64,000 nt of DNA. Origin: Rubrivivax benzoatilyticus JA2 = ATCC BAA-35. GTDB taxonomy: Bacteria; Pseudomonadota; Gammaproteobacteria; Burkholderiales; Burkholderiaceae_C. The stretch spans positions 1-64,000 of the forward strand of contig NZ_AEWG01000113.1 in assembly GCF_000190375.1 (NCBI RefSeq), read 5' to 3'. Position numbers and translations under genes: made by a program. Below the pieces are notes generated by a model. It worked only from the letters and a program-made list of their open reading frames with translations. It made no database searches and had not been told where the DNA came from. Below are positions 1-9,186 of the stretch, piece by piece (the stretch's first letter is position 1; every line of letters starts with the position of its first letter).

Positions 1-1
1 C

Positions 2-292
2 CGCGATCCGGCGGCCATCCTCGCCGGCCAGTCCACCGACCGGGCCGCTGAAGCGTTCGTGTACTTCGTGCAGACCGGCGCGTTCACGCGCACCGAGGAC
101 GCCGAGCAGGAGCGCGCCCGCCTGGCGATGCTCGGCTTCACGGCCAAGGTGAGCGAGCGCGAGCAGGCCGGCAAGACGATGTACCGGGTGCGCACGGGCC
201 CCTACGGCACGCGCGACGACGCCGAGGCCGTCCAGGGACGGCTGCAGGCGGCGAACATCGACGCCCGGCTGGTCCGCGCCGAGAAGCCCTGA
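2..292 (+). CDS. SPOR-domain protein (FtsN-like), C-terminal part
   Basis: The gene enters from the left edge, so its start, membrane anchor and linker are outside the window. What remains is a SPOR domain, recognisable from YFVQTGAF at its beginning, YRVRTGPYGTRDDAE in the middle and the alternating strand-helix pattern. SPOR domains bind denuded septal peptidoglycan in the periplasm. In Burkholderiales a SPOR protein of FtsN type commonly sits just before dsbA, as here (65 bases before the dsbA start). Whether it is FtsN itself cannot be judged without the N-terminus. Confidence 0.85.
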   Translation, partial: RDPAAILAGQSTDRAAEAFVYFVQTGAFTRTEDAEQERARLAMLGFTAKVSEREQAGKTMYRVRTGPYGTRDDAEAVQGRLQAANIDARLVRAEKP

Positions 293-357
293 GCAGGGAA
301 CCCGGCACGGGTGCGGCCGGTCCCATGCGACGACACCGATCACTCGAAAGGAAACTC

Positions 358-1005
358 ATGAAGCGGCGCGATTTCTCGATCCAACTGGCCGGTGCGGGCC
401 TGGGCCTGGCGATGGCCGGTGGCGCCCGCGCGCAGGGCGGGCCGGTCGAGGGCACGCATTACGTGCGGCTGCAGACGCCCGCACCGACCTCGATCCCCGA
501 GGGCAAGAAGGTCGAGGTCGTCGAGTTCTTCTGGTACGAGTGCGGCCACTGCTTCAACTTCGAGCCGCTGCTGGAGACCTGGAGCAAGCGCCTGCCGGCC
601 GACGTCGTGTTCCGCCGCGTGCCGGTGGGCTTCACCGCGCGCCACCAGATCGCCCAGAAGATCTTCTACGCGCTCGAGGAGATGGGTCAGGTCGGCGCGG
701 TGCACCGCAAGGTGTTCAACGCGATCCACGTGCAGGGCAAGCGCCTGCTGTCGGAGTCGGACATCATCGACTTCATGGTCGCCAACGGCCTCGACGGCAA
801 GCGCTTCGGCGACGCCTTCCGCTCGTTCAGCGTGGCGACCAAGGCCAGCCGCGCCAAGCAGCTCGCCGACGCCTACAAGATCGACGGCGTGCCGGCGATG
901 GGCATCCAGGGCCGGTACTACACTTCCGGCGCCCTGGCCGGCGGCCACGAGCGTGCGCTCGCGGTGGCCGACTTCCTGATCGCCCGCTCCCGCCAGGGCG
1001 CCTGA
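358..1005 (+). CDS. dsbA: thiol:disulfide interchange protein DsbA
   Basis: This 215-residue periplasmic oxidase donates disulfide bonds to exported proteins. The thioredoxin-fold active site CGHC lies near residue 62 in the context FFWYECGHCFNFEP, and the cis-proline loop appears as GVPAMGI near residue 180. The N-terminus MKRRDFSIQLAGAGLG matches the twin-arginine pattern (RR-x-F) followed by a hydrophobic stretch ending in GGARA, so Tat export is possible. The start at 358 was chosen because GAAAGGAAA precedes it and it begins the signal peptide; an upstream ATG at 325 would add residues before the signal. DsbB is not in the window. Confidence 0.93.
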   Translation: MKRRDFSIQLAGAGLGLAMAGGARAQGGPVEGTHYVRLQTPAPTSIPEGKKVEVVEFFWYECGHCFNFEPLLETWSKRLPADVVFRRVPVGFTARHQIAQKIFYALEEMGQVGAVHRKVFNAIHVQGKRLLSESDIIDFMVANGLDGKRFGDAFRSFSVATKASRAKQLADAYKIDGVPAMGIQGRYYTSGALAGGHERALAVADFLIARSRQGA

Positions 1006-1070
1006 GCCCGGGCCCGCGCCGGGTCTTGATCCGGCGCATCGGCCTCGCAACGCGGGGCCCGCGAACCCTG

Positions 1071-1098
1071 TTCGACGGCACGAACTTGTGGCTAGAAT
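1071..1098 (+). promoter_or_regulatory. Candidate sigma-70 promoter for lptA-lptB-rpoN
   Basis: TAGAAT at 1093-1098 is a good -10 hexamer. A weak -35 (TTCGAC, 1071-1076) lies 16 bases upstream. Transcription would start near 1105, downstream of the GTG (1088) and ATG (1097) codons, which argues for translation from ATG 1121. This is pattern matching only. Confidence 0.45.
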
Positions 1099-1120
1099 GC
1101 TTGCAAGTTTCGTGCCGAAA

Positions 1121-1740
1121 ATGACGCTCCGTTTCGCCCTCCTCCGCCGTGCCGCACCGCTGGTGCTGGCGCTGCTGTGCGCCGCCGCGGCCGCCGAGCG
1201 CGCCGACCGCGAGCGCCAGATGGTCGTCGAGGCCGACCGGCCGGGCTCGGTCGACCTGCAGCGCCAGCTCGTCGAGTTCAACGGCAACGTCGTCATCACC
1301 CAGGGCACGATGGTCATCCGCGCCGACCGCGTCGAGCTGCGCGAGACGGCCGACGGCTACCGCGCCGCCACCGCCATCGGCAGCGCCGGCCGCCCGGCGA
1401 GCTACCGCCAGAAGCGTGACGGTGTCGACGAGGTCGTCGAGGGCGTGGCCGACCGCATCGAGTACGACGGCCGCGCCGACACGCTGCGTTTCATCGGCAA
1501 CGGCGCGGTGCGCCGGCTGCGCGGCGCGGTCGTCGCCGACGAGATCACCGGCTCGCAGATCGTCTGGGACAACACCGCCGAGACCTTCAGCGTCGCCGGC
1601 GGCGAGACGACCCGTGCCAACCCGAGCGGTCGCGTGCGCGCGGTGCTGAGCCCGCGCAGCGACAAGGCGGCCACGCCGCCGGCCGCGCCGGCCTCGGCCG
1701 CGCCGCTGGCGCCGGCGCGCTCGCTCGGGGGCCAGCGCTG

Positions 1741-1741
<1 letters not shown>
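1121..1741 (+). CDS. lptA: LPS transport periplasmic protein LptA
   Basis: LptA forms the periplasmic bridge that carries lipopolysaccharide from the inner-membrane LptBFGC complex to LptDE. The start MTLRFALLRRAAPLVLALL gives a clean signal peptide. After it comes an OstA/LptA beta-jellyroll (about residues 25-170), with repeated strand motifs such as VEFNGNVVITQGTMVIRAD and DTLRFIGNGAV. The C-terminal tail is Ala/Pro-rich. The stop overlaps the lptB start by one base (TGATG), so translation is probably coupled. The usual upstream lptC is absent; dsbA takes its place. Confidence 0.9.
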
Positions 1742-2499
<758 letters not shown>

Positions 2500-2509
2500 C
2501 GCGCGGCCG

Positions 2510-4012
2510 ATGAAGCCCTCCCTCCAAGTCCGCCTGTCGCAGCATCTGGCGCTGACGCCGCAGCTGCAGCAGTCGATCCGGCTGCTGCAGCTGTCGACGC
2601 TGGAGCTGCACCAGGAAGTCGAGCAGATGCTCGAGCAGAACCCGTTCCTGGAGATGGACGAGGACGCGGCGACACCGTTCGACGCGCCGGCCGAACGTGC
2701 CACCGTCGACCGCGTCGCCGAGCGTGACGACGGCGACGGTGCCGCCGAGCCGGCACCGGCCGAGGTCGACGCCGCCGAGTTCGGCACCACCGAACGCGAC
2801 GACTGGGAGAACGGCACCGAGCGCGACGACTTCGACGGCATCCGCGAGACCCCGGCCGCGGCCGCGCCCGAAGGCGACGACGACCTCGACCCGCAGGAGC
2901 GCCGCGCCGGCGCCGGCACGCTGCAGGACCACCTGCGGCGCCAGATCGCCGGCATGCGGCTGTCGGCCGAGGACGCTGCGGCACTGCACGTGCTGATCGA
3001 GTCGCTGGACGACGACGGCTACCTCGCCGACCCGCTGGAGGACATCGCCGCGCGCCTGGCCGACATGCTGGACCTGGACGACGAGGAGCAGCGCGAGGCC
3101 CTGGCCGACCGCCTGCAGTGCGCGCTGCGCTGGCTGCAGAGCCTGGAGCCGACCGGCGTCGGCGCACGTTCGCTGTCCGAGTGCCTGGTGCTGCAACTGC
3201 GCACGACGCCGCGCTGCGAGGCGCGCGAGGTCGCGATCCGCATCTGCGAGCACTCGCTGGAGCTGCTGGCGCGGCGCGACGTGAAGAAGCTGACCGCCGC
3301 CACCGGCGCCGGCGAGGACCTGCTGCGCCAGGCGCAGGCACTGATCGTCGCCTGCGAGCCCAAGCCGGGGCGGCCGTTCGCGCCGGCCGAGTCGAACATC
3401 ATCGTGCCCGACGTCATCGTCCAGAAGTCGGGGCGCGGCTTCAAGGTGCTGCTGAACCCGGACGTGATGCCCAAGCTGCGCATCAACGACCTCTACGCCC
3501 AGGCGATCCGCGGCCAGCGCAACGGCGCCGGCGGGCTGTCGTCGCGGCTGCAGGAGGCGCGCTGGTTCATGAAGAACATCCAGCAGCGTTTCGACACCAT
3601 CCTGCGTGTGTCCAAGGCCATCGTCGAGCGCCAGAAGGGTTTCTTCACCCACGGCGCGATCGCGATGAAGCCGCTGGTGCTGCGCGAGATCGCCGACGAG
3701 CTGGGCCTGCACGAGAGCACGATCTCGCGCGTGACGACGGCCAAGTACATGGCCACGCCGCAGGGCACCTTCGAGCTGAAGTACTTCTTCGGCAGCTCGC
3801 TGAACACCGAGGCCGGCGGCAACGCGTCGAGCACCGCGGTGAGGGCGCTGATCCAGCAGCTCGTCTCGGCCGAGGACGCCAGCAAGCCGCTGTCGGACAG
3901 CCAGCTGTCGCAGATGCTCGAGGAGCAGGGCATCCAGGTCGCGCGCCGCACCGTCGCCAAGTACCGCGAGGCGCTGAAGATCGCGCCGGCCTCGCTGCGC
4001 CGGGCGATCTGA
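2510..4012 (+). CDS. rpoN: RNA polymerase sigma-54 factor RpoN
   Basis: RpoN (500 aa) directs polymerase to -24/-12 promoters that need AAA+ enhancer-binding proteins. Visible parts in order: region I, rich in Gln/Leu (LALTPQLQQSIRLLQLS, residues 13-29); an acidic region II (about 45-135); the core-binding domain; a helix-turn-helix (HESTISRVTTAKYMATPQG, near 405-423); and the RpoN box ARRTVAKYRE near residue 478. It starts ten bases after lptB and is probably in the same operon. A candidate target in this window is the pilA promoter at 53832-53847. The usual downstream hpf/ptsN genes are missing. Confidence 0.97.
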   Translation: MKPSLQVRLSQHLALTPQLQQSIRLLQLSTLELHQEVEQMLEQNPFLEMDEDAATPFDAPAERATVDRVAERDDGDGAAEPAPAEVDAAEFGTTERDDWENGTERDDFDGIRETPAAAAPEGDDDLDPQERRAGAGTLQDHLRRQIAGMRLSAEDAAALHVLIESLDDDGYLADPLEDIAARLADMLDLDDEEQREALADRLQCALRWLQSLEPTGVGARSLSECLVLQLRTTPRCEAREVAIRICEHSLELLARRDVKKLTAATGAGEDLLRQAQALIVACEPKPGRPFAPAESNIIVPDVIVQKSGRGFKVLLNPDVMPKLRINDLYAQAIRGQRNGAGGLSSRLQEARWFMKNIQQRFDTILRVSKAIVERQKGFFTHGAIAMKPLVLREIADELGLHESTISRVTTAKYMATPQGTFELKYFFGSSLNTEAGGNASSTAVRALIQQLVSAEDASKPLSDSQLSQMLEEQGIQVARRTVAKYREALKIAPASLRRAI

Positions 4013-4020
4013 CGCGACCA

Positions 4021-4103
4021 CAGCCCGGGGTCAGGTCTCGCGGGGCAGCCCGGGGTCAGGTCTCGCGAGACCTGACCCCGTCCTCCGTGACCCCGTCCTC
4101 CGC
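4021..4103. repeat. Direct repeats plus a perfect 30-bp palindrome (REP-like)
   Basis: Two identical 22-bp direct repeats (4021-4042 and 4046-4067, core CGGGGTCAGGTCTCGCG) lie just after rpoN. The second copy forms the left half of a perfect 30-bp palindrome at 4051-4080 (arms CGGGGTCAGGTCTCG and its complement). A 15-bp unit GACCCCGTCCTCCG(T/C) is then repeated twice at 4074-4103. The palindrome could end rpoN transcription. The GGGGTCAGGTCT core resembles extragenic REP elements of betaproteobacteria; that comparison is from memory. Confidence 0.75.
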
Positions 4104-4136
4104 GTCCTCCGCCACAACGCGCCGCCGCCGCCGCAG

Positions 4137-4152
4137 CTGGACTACAGTCCAG
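4137..4152. promoter_or_regulatory. Inverted repeat CTGGACT-N2-AGTCCAG upstream of the methyltransferase gene
   Basis: This perfect 7-2-7 inverted repeat ends 25 bases before the ATG at 4178. It contains TACAGT (4143-4148), usable as a -10 box, so it may be a promoter with an overlapping operator. No binding protein can be assigned. Confidence 0.35.
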
Positions 4153-4177
4153 CGCTTTCGTCCGTCGCGCCGCCGTC

Positions 4178-5413
4178 ATGACCGTCTCCCTGTTCCTTCC
4201 CTGCGCCGGTGGCGTCGAGCCGCTGCTGGCCGACGAGGCCGCCCGCATCACCGGCTGCCGCACCGAGGCCGTGCGCGGCGGCGTCTTCGTCGACGGCGAC
4301 GCCCGCGCCGCGATGGCGCTGAACCTGGAGAGCCGGCTCGCCCAGCGTGTGCTGTGGCCGCTGATCGACGGCCCCTACCGCGACGAGCACGAGCTCTACG
4401 AACTCGCGCGCCGCGTGCGCTGGGACGACTGGATCACGCCGCGCCAGACGCTGCGTGTCGACGTCGCGGCGCAGCGTTCGCCGCTGAAGAGCCTGAACTT
4501 CGCGACGCTGCGCGTGAAGGACGCCGTCTGCGACCAGCTGCGCGAAACGAGCGGCGAACGCCCCAGCGTCGACACCCGCCACCCCGACCTGTCGCTGCAG
4601 CTCTACGTCGGCCCCGAGCACGCGACGCTGTACGCCGACACCTCGGGCGAGGCGCTGTTCAAGCGCGGCTGGCGCGACGAACGCGCCGGCGGCGTCAAGG
4701 GCGAGGCGCCGCTGAAGGAGACGCTGGCCGCGGCGATGCTGGCCGCCGCCGGCTGGCAGGGCCGCGAGGCGGACGGCGCGCTGCTCGACCCCTGCTGCGG
4801 CGCCGGCACGATCGCCATCGAGGCCGCGCAGATCGCCTGCGGCATCGCCCCGGGCATCAAGCGCCGTTTCGCCTTCGAGCGCCTGCTGCCCTTCCGCGAC
4901 CAGCTCGGCGCCTGGCGCGAGCTGCAGCAGGCCGCGCGCGAGCGTGTGCACGCGCCGGCGGTCGAGGTCTTCGCCGGCGACGTGAGCTTTCGCATGACCG
5001 ACTTCGCGGCGCGCAACGCCGCCAACGCCGGCGTCGGCCAGGCCATCGCCTTCAAGACTGCCGACGCGCTGCAGCGCCCGGCACCGGCCGAACGCGGCAC
5101 GCTGATGCTCAACCCGCCGTACGGCGAGCGCATCGCGCCCAAGGGCAGCGGCAGCGCACGCGGCGACGCGCCCGGCGGCGCACGCGAAGGCTTCGACGGC
5201 GGCGGCTCGTCGGCCGAGTTCTTCGGCGCGCTGGCCGCACACTGGAAACGCCGCTACGCCGGCTGGACGGCCTGGGTGCTGAGCCCGGAGATGAAGCTGC
5301 CGTCGCTGATGCGGCTGAAGGAGAGCCGGCGCGTGCCGATGTGGAACGGGCCCATCGAATGCCGGCTGTTCCGCTTCGACATGGTTGCCGGGTCCAACAA
5401 GGAGGCCGCATGA
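4178..5413 (+). CDS. THUMP-domain class I SAM-dependent RNA methyltransferase (RlmL/YcbY N-half family)
   Basis: This 411-residue protein resembles the N-terminal half of RlmL, which makes m2G2445 in 23S rRNA. The N-terminal part (about 1-160) fits a ferredoxin-like/THUMP RNA-binding region. The methyltransferase core has the SAM loop DPCCGAGTIAIEA (near residue 205) and the catalytic NPPYGERI motif (near 311), typical of N2-guanine methylation. The C-terminal RlmK-like half of the E. coli protein is absent, as usual in betaproteobacteria. A low-complexity Gly/Ser/Ala insert (about 325-345) follows NPPY. Its stop overlaps the next start (ATGA). Confidence 0.85.
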   Translation: MTVSLFLPCAGGVEPLLADEAARITGCRTEAVRGGVFVDGDARAAMALNLESRLAQRVLWPLIDGPYRDEHELYELARRVRWDDWITPRQTLRVDVAAQRSPLKSLNFATLRVKDAVCDQLRETSGERPSVDTRHPDLSLQLYVGPEHATLYADTSGEALFKRGWRDERAGGVKGEAPLKETLAAAMLAAAGWQGREADGALLDPCCGAGTIAIEAAQIACGIAPGIKRRFAFERLLPFRDQLGAWRELQQAARERVHAPAVEVFAGDVSFRMTDFAARNAANAGVGQAIAFKTADALQRPAPAERGTLMLNPPYGERIAPKGSGSARGDAPGGAREGFDGGGSSAEFFGALAAHWKRRYAGWTAWVLSPEMKLPSLMRLKESRRVPMWNGPIECRLFRFDMVAGSNKEAA

Positions 5414-6048
5414 AGCGTCTGCACATCGATTTCGTCAGCGACGTCGTCTGCCCCTGGTGCGCCATCGGCCTGGCGTCGCTGGAGCGGGCGCTGGAGAACC
5501 TGGCCGGCGAGATCGAGGCCGAGATCGAGGTCCGCCCCTTCGAGCTGAACCCCGACATGGCGCCCGAAGGCGAGGCCATCGACGAACATCTTCAGCGCAA
5601 GTACGGCGGCGCGCCCGAGCAGTTCGCCGCCGTGCGGCGCACGCTGGCCGAACGCGGCGCGGCGGTCGGCTTCGCCTTCGGCGAGCGCACGCGCATCTGG
5701 AACACCTTCGACGCCCACCGGCTGCTGCACTGGGCCGGTCTCGAAGGCCGGGCGCTGGACCTCAAGCGGGCGCTGCTCGCCGCCTACCACGGCGAAGGCC
5801 GCAACCCGAGCAACCCCGAGGTGCTGGCCCAGGTCGCGGCCGGCGTCGGGCTGAACGAGGCCCGCGCCCGCGAGGTGCTCGAACGCGGCGAGTTCGCCGA
5901 CGCCGTGCGCGCCGAGGAGCAGCGCTGGCTGGCGCTGGGCATCCGCTCGGTGCCCGGCGTCGTCGTCAACGAACGCCACCTGATCTCCGGCGGCCAGCCG
6001 CCCGAGGTCTTCGAGCAGGCGCTGCGCGAGATCGCCGCCGGCCGCTGA
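5410..6048 (+). CDS. DsbA-family oxidoreductase (FrnE-like, DSBA_oxidored)
   Basis: This cytoplasmic 212-residue thioredoxin-fold protein has a CPWC motif in DVVCPWCAIG near residue 14 and the FrnE-type signatures RPFELNPDM and GIRSVPGVVVNERHLISGGQ, the latter holding the cis-proline loop. No signal peptide is present, unlike the periplasmic DsbA at 358. It overlaps the methyltransferase stop by four bases, indicating translational coupling. FrnE relatives act in polyketide synthesis or oxidative-stress thiol chemistry; the substrate here is unknown. Confidence 0.85.
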   Translation: MKRLHIDFVSDVVCPWCAIGLASLERALENLAGEIEAEIEVRPFELNPDMAPEGEAIDEHLQRKYGGAPEQFAAVRRTLAERGAAVGFAFGERTRIWNTFDAHRLLHWAGLEGRALDLKRALLAAYHGEGRNPSNPEVLAQVAAGVGLNEARAREVLERGEFADAVRAEEQRWLALGIRSVPGVVVNERHLISGGQPPEVFEQALREIAAGR

Positions 6049-6236
6049 ACGGCCGGCCCGGCCGCGGCAACACCTCGCCGCGCGCCGGCGCACCGACTGC
6101 GGGCTGGGGGGTGCCCCGGGCTTCGCTGACGCAGCGCAAGCGGCGGGCCGCGGTGCGGCCGAGCATGGCCTCGACGGGCCCCGCGGCGCAGTCGTCCGGC
6201 CGCCGGGCGACCGTTGTCCGCACCAGGAGATCGATC

Positions 6237-6872
6237 ATGGCCACCCGTTTGGACCTGCTGGGCTCCGTGCCCGCACCCAACCGCACCGACCTGTTCCGGC
6301 CGCGCCCGCCGCTGCCGTTCGCCCGCCCGACGATCATCACCTTCGACGACGTGCCCGACGGCACCGTCATCGACGAGCAGTACGCCGCCAAGGGCGTGCA
6401 CTTCGCGTCGATCAGCACCAGCCCGCCGCGGCGCTGGAGCAGCTACGCACGCTCGGCCTGGGGCATCGAGAGCGCGCCCAACGGCGTGTCGGTGGTCGCG
6501 CCGCCGCAGCTGAGCCTGTTCGACGCGCGCCAGGGCGGCATCGAGGCGCGTTTCGACAAGCCGCAGCAATGGGTGTCGATCGACGCCCAGCCGGTGCTGC
6601 CGCCCGAGTACTTCGGCAACCCGACGGCGCGACCCTTCATCGAGGCCTACGACGCCGGCAACCGGCTGCTCGAGCGCACGCGCTACCCGCTGAACCCCGG
6701 CGACCCGGCCTGGGGCAGCTGGCAGGTGCTGATGGTGTCGGCCGGCAGCGCGGTCATCACCCGGGTCGTCATCTCCAGCGCCTGGGACGGCGGCGTCGCG
6801 GTCTACGGCCTGTTCGACCGGCTGGCTTTCGGCACCGAACGGTCGCTGCTGCCGTTCTCACTGGGCGGCTGA
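6237..6872 (+). CDS. Hypothetical beta-rich protein with an FDDVPDGTVI motif
   Basis: I do not recognise a named family. The 211-residue product has TFDDVPDGTVIDEQYAAKGV near residues 35-55, a pattern seen at the start of beta-sandwich domains in many exported proteins. Later it has alternating hydrophobic strands, and RVVISSAWDGGVAVYGLFDRLAF near the end suggests a jellyroll. No signal peptide or membrane segment is evident. The ATG at 6237 follows AGGAGA. The last 15 bases overlap the convergent amidase gene. About 190 bases before it are non-coding and show no clear feature. Confidence 0.6.
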   Translation: MATRLDLLGSVPAPNRTDLFRPRPPLPFARPTIITFDDVPDGTVIDEQYAAKGVHFASISTSPPRRWSSYARSAWGIESAPNGVSVVAPPQLSLFDARQGGIEARFDKPQQWVSIDAQPVLPPEYFGNPTARPFIEAYDAGNRLLERTRYPLNPGDPAWGSWQVLMVSAGSAVITRVVISSAWDGGVAVYGLFDRLAFGTERSLLPFSLGG

Positions 6873-8366
6873 ACCGCTGGCGATCGGCGGCAGGCGGTCG
6901 AACCAAGGCGCATCGGCCTCGAGCTCGGCCGCCAGCTGCAGCAGCGTCACCTCGTCGCCCTGGCGGCCCACGGCTTGCACGCCCAGCGGCAGACCCTCGG
7001 GCGTGCGGTGCAGCGGCAGGCTCATCGCCGGCACGCCGGCCAGGTTGGCGAGCTGCGTGAACGGGTACGGCGCCAGGTTCTGCACGAACAGGCGCTGCAC
7101 ACGCGTGTCGAGCGCGCCCCAGCGCGCCAGCGGCGCGAGCAGCCCGCTGGCCAGCAGCAGGTCGGTCAGCCGGGCCTCGGCCGGCGACGGCTCCAGCGCA
7201 CCGAGCGGCAGCGCCGGCCGTGCGGTCGTCGGCGTCAGCCAGACGTCGTGGGCGGTGAAGAAGGCCCCCAGCGTGCGCGCGAACCCGTTCCAGCGCGCCA
7301 GGCCGGCGGTCAGCGCCGCGCCGCCCAGGCGCTGGCCGTAGGCGGCCATCACCCGCGTCAGCGGCTCGAACTCGGTGTCGCGCGCGCCCAGCGCACGCGC
7401 CTGGGCCATCACCGCCGGCACCTGGGCCGCGTAGAGCTGCAGATAACAGGCCGCGACCGCGTGGCCGTCGACGGGCGGCGCGGCTTCCTCGACGTGGTGG
7501 CCCAGGGCTTCGAGCCGGCGCGCCGCGGCCTGCACCGCCGCCGCGGCCTCGGCGTCGACCGCGGTGCCCAGCGGCGAGGCCGTCGAGAACGCCACACGCA
7601 GCCGCGCCGGCGGCCGGCGCAGCGCGGCGACGAAGGGCTCGGCCGGCGCGGCGCCGGTGAACGGGTCGCCGGGCTCGGGGCCGCAGAGGATGTCCAGCGC
7701 CAGCGCGCTGTCGCGCACGCTGCGCGAGATCACGCCTTCCGAACAGGCGCCGAACCAGACCTCGCCCAGACCCGGGCCGTTGGAGATGCGCCCGCGCGAC
7801 GGCTTCAGCGCGAACAGCCCGCAGAACGCCGCCGGGATGCGCAGCGAGCCGCCGCCGTCGTTGCCGCCGGCCATCGGCACCACACCCGCGGCGACCGCCG
7901 CCGCCGAGCCGCCGCTGGAGCCACCGGCGTGGCGCGCCGGGTCCCAGGGGTTGCGCACGGGGCCGAAGGCGCGCGAGTCGCTGACACCCTTGAGGCCGAA
8001 CTCCGGCAGGTTGGTCTTGGCGAAGACCGTCGCGCCGGCGTCGAGCAGCCGGCGCAGCACCGCGGCGTGCACCGGCGGCACGAGGCGTTCGCCGGCGCGG
8101 CTGCCGTAGCTCGTCGGCACGCCGGCGACATCGGCGACGCTGTCCTTGACGACGAACGGCACACCGCCCAGCGGACCGGCGGCGCCGTGCGCCAGCTGGG
8201 CCTCGGCCAGCGCCGGCAGCCAGCGTGTGACGGCGTTGAGACGTGGCTGCACCCGTTCGGCCTGGGCGCGGGCCAGGTCCAGCAGCTCGTGCGGCGAGAC
8301 CTCGCCGCGGCGCACCAGATCGGCCAGCGCGGTGGCGTCGTGGCGCAGGTACTCGTCGTGCCGCAT
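6858..8366 (-). CDS. Amidase signature family protein
   Basis: This is a 502-residue amidohydrolase of the Ser-cisSer-Lys family. Catalytic Lys75 lies in GGVPFVVKDSV, the cis-Ser150 in the glycine-rich GGSSGGSAAAVAAG, and nucleophile Ser174 in GGNDGGGSLRIPAAF; the spacing of 24 between the serines fits the family. The second half is less conserved and sets substrate choice, which cannot be predicted. It is not GatA: the length and lack of gatB/gatC neighbours argue against that. It lies 42 bases downstream of rsmE on the same strand. Confidence 0.9.
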   Translation of the reverse strand: MRHDEYLRHDATALADLVRRGEVSPHELLDLARAQAERVQPRLNAVTRWLPALAEAQLAHGAAGPLGGVPFVVKDSVADVAGVPTSYGSRAGERLVPPVHAAVLRRLLDAGATVFAKTNLPEFGLKGVSDSRAFGPVRNPWDPARHAGGSSGGSAAAVAAGVVPMAGGNDGGGSLRIPAAFCGLFALKPSRGRISNGPGLGEVWFGACSEGVISRSVRDSALALDILCGPEPGDPFTGAAPAEPFVAALRRPPARLRVAFSTASPLGTAVDAEAAAAVQAAARRLEALGHHVEEAAPPVDGHAVAACYLQLYAAQVPAVMAQARALGARDTEFEPLTRVMAAYGQRLGGAALTAGLARWNGFARTLGAFFTAHDVWLTPTTARPALPLGALEPSPAEARLTDLLLASGLLAPLARWGALDTRVQRLFVQNLAPYPFTQLANLAGVPAMSLPLHRTPEGLPLGVQAVGRQGDEVTLLQLAAELEADAPWFDRLPPIASGSAAQ

Positions 8367-8408
8367 CGGCGGCGATTGTCGCGGCGGCGCCGGCTGCCGC
8401 GCAGCGGG

Positions 8409-9137
8409 TCAGACCCGCAGCCCGGCCCAGCCCAGCACCGCCAGCGGCGCGGTGTCGGCGCGCAGCACGCGCGGGCCCAGGCCGACGGCGGCGAAGCCGG
8501 CGGCAACGGCCGCGGCCTCCTCGGCCGGCGACAGGCCGCCTTCGGGGCCGCTGAGCGTGCAGAAGCCGGCACCGGCCGGCAGCCGCTCGGCCAGCGGGCG
8601 CGCGCCGGGGCGCGGGCTCAGCAGCAGCCGGGTGCCGAGATCCTGCTCCGCGGGCAGCGCGCCCAGCCAGGCCGCCAACGGCCGCACCGGCTGGATGCGC
8701 GGCACGCGCGTGCGCCCGCACTGCTCGCAGGCGGCCACGGCCACCGCCTGCCAGTGCGCCTGCTTGCGCTCGGCACGTTCGCCGTCCAGGCGCAGCACCG
8801 ACCGTTCGCAGACCAGCGGCTGGATCGCCGCGACGCCGAGTTCGGTGGCCTTCTCGACCAGCGCGTCCATGCGGTCGTTGGCCGGCATGCCGACGGCCAG
8901 CGTCGCCGCGAACGGCAGCTCGCGCTCGACGGCCTGCGGCTCGCCGACACGCACCGTGACCTCGCTGCGCCCCATCGCGACGACCTCGGCCGGCCATTCG
9001 GCGCCGCCGCCGTCGAACAGGACCAAGGCGTGGCCGGGCTGCAGCCGGCGCACCTGGACGTGGCGCGCGGCGCCGGGCGGCAGCGCCAGCGTGCTGCCGG
9101 CGGCCAGGGGAATGTCGAGATAAAGACGGGTGCTCAT
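8409..9137 (-). CDS. rsmE: 16S rRNA (uracil1498-N3)-methyltransferase RsmE
   Basis: RsmE (242 aa) methylates U1498 of 16S rRNA in the 30S subunit. Family features are the N-terminal PUA-like region (HVQVRRLQPGHALVLFDGGG), then the SPOUT fold with MDALVEKATELGV, the SAM-knot GPEGGLSPAE, and the ending LGPRVLRADTAPLAVLG, which contains the conserved ILR-x-ETA-like block (here VLRADTA). Length is standard. It lies downstream of a hypothetical gene and fadD on the same strand. Confidence 0.95.
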   Translation of the reverse strand: MSTRLYLDIPLAAGSTLALPPGAARHVQVRRLQPGHALVLFDGGGAEWPAEVVAMGRSEVTVRVGEPQAVERELPFAATLAVGMPANDRMDALVEKATELGVAAIQPLVCERSVLRLDGERAERKQAHWQAVAVAACEQCGRTRVPRIQPVRPLAAWLGALPAEQDLGTRLLLSPRPGARPLAERLPAGAGFCTLSGPEGGLSPAEEAAAVAAGFAAVGLGPRVLRADTAPLAVLGWAGLRV

Positions 9138-9186
9138 CGCGGCGCGCAGTGTGCCGCAAGCCGCCCCCGGCGCGCCGCCCCGTTGC

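Noticed and set aside
3118-5409. A 976-codon frame apparently fusing rpoN, the methyltransferase region and the FrnE-like protein
   Set aside because: Only its last part, from ATG 5410, is real; the rest is an out-of-phase reading of rpoN and the methyltransferase gene.
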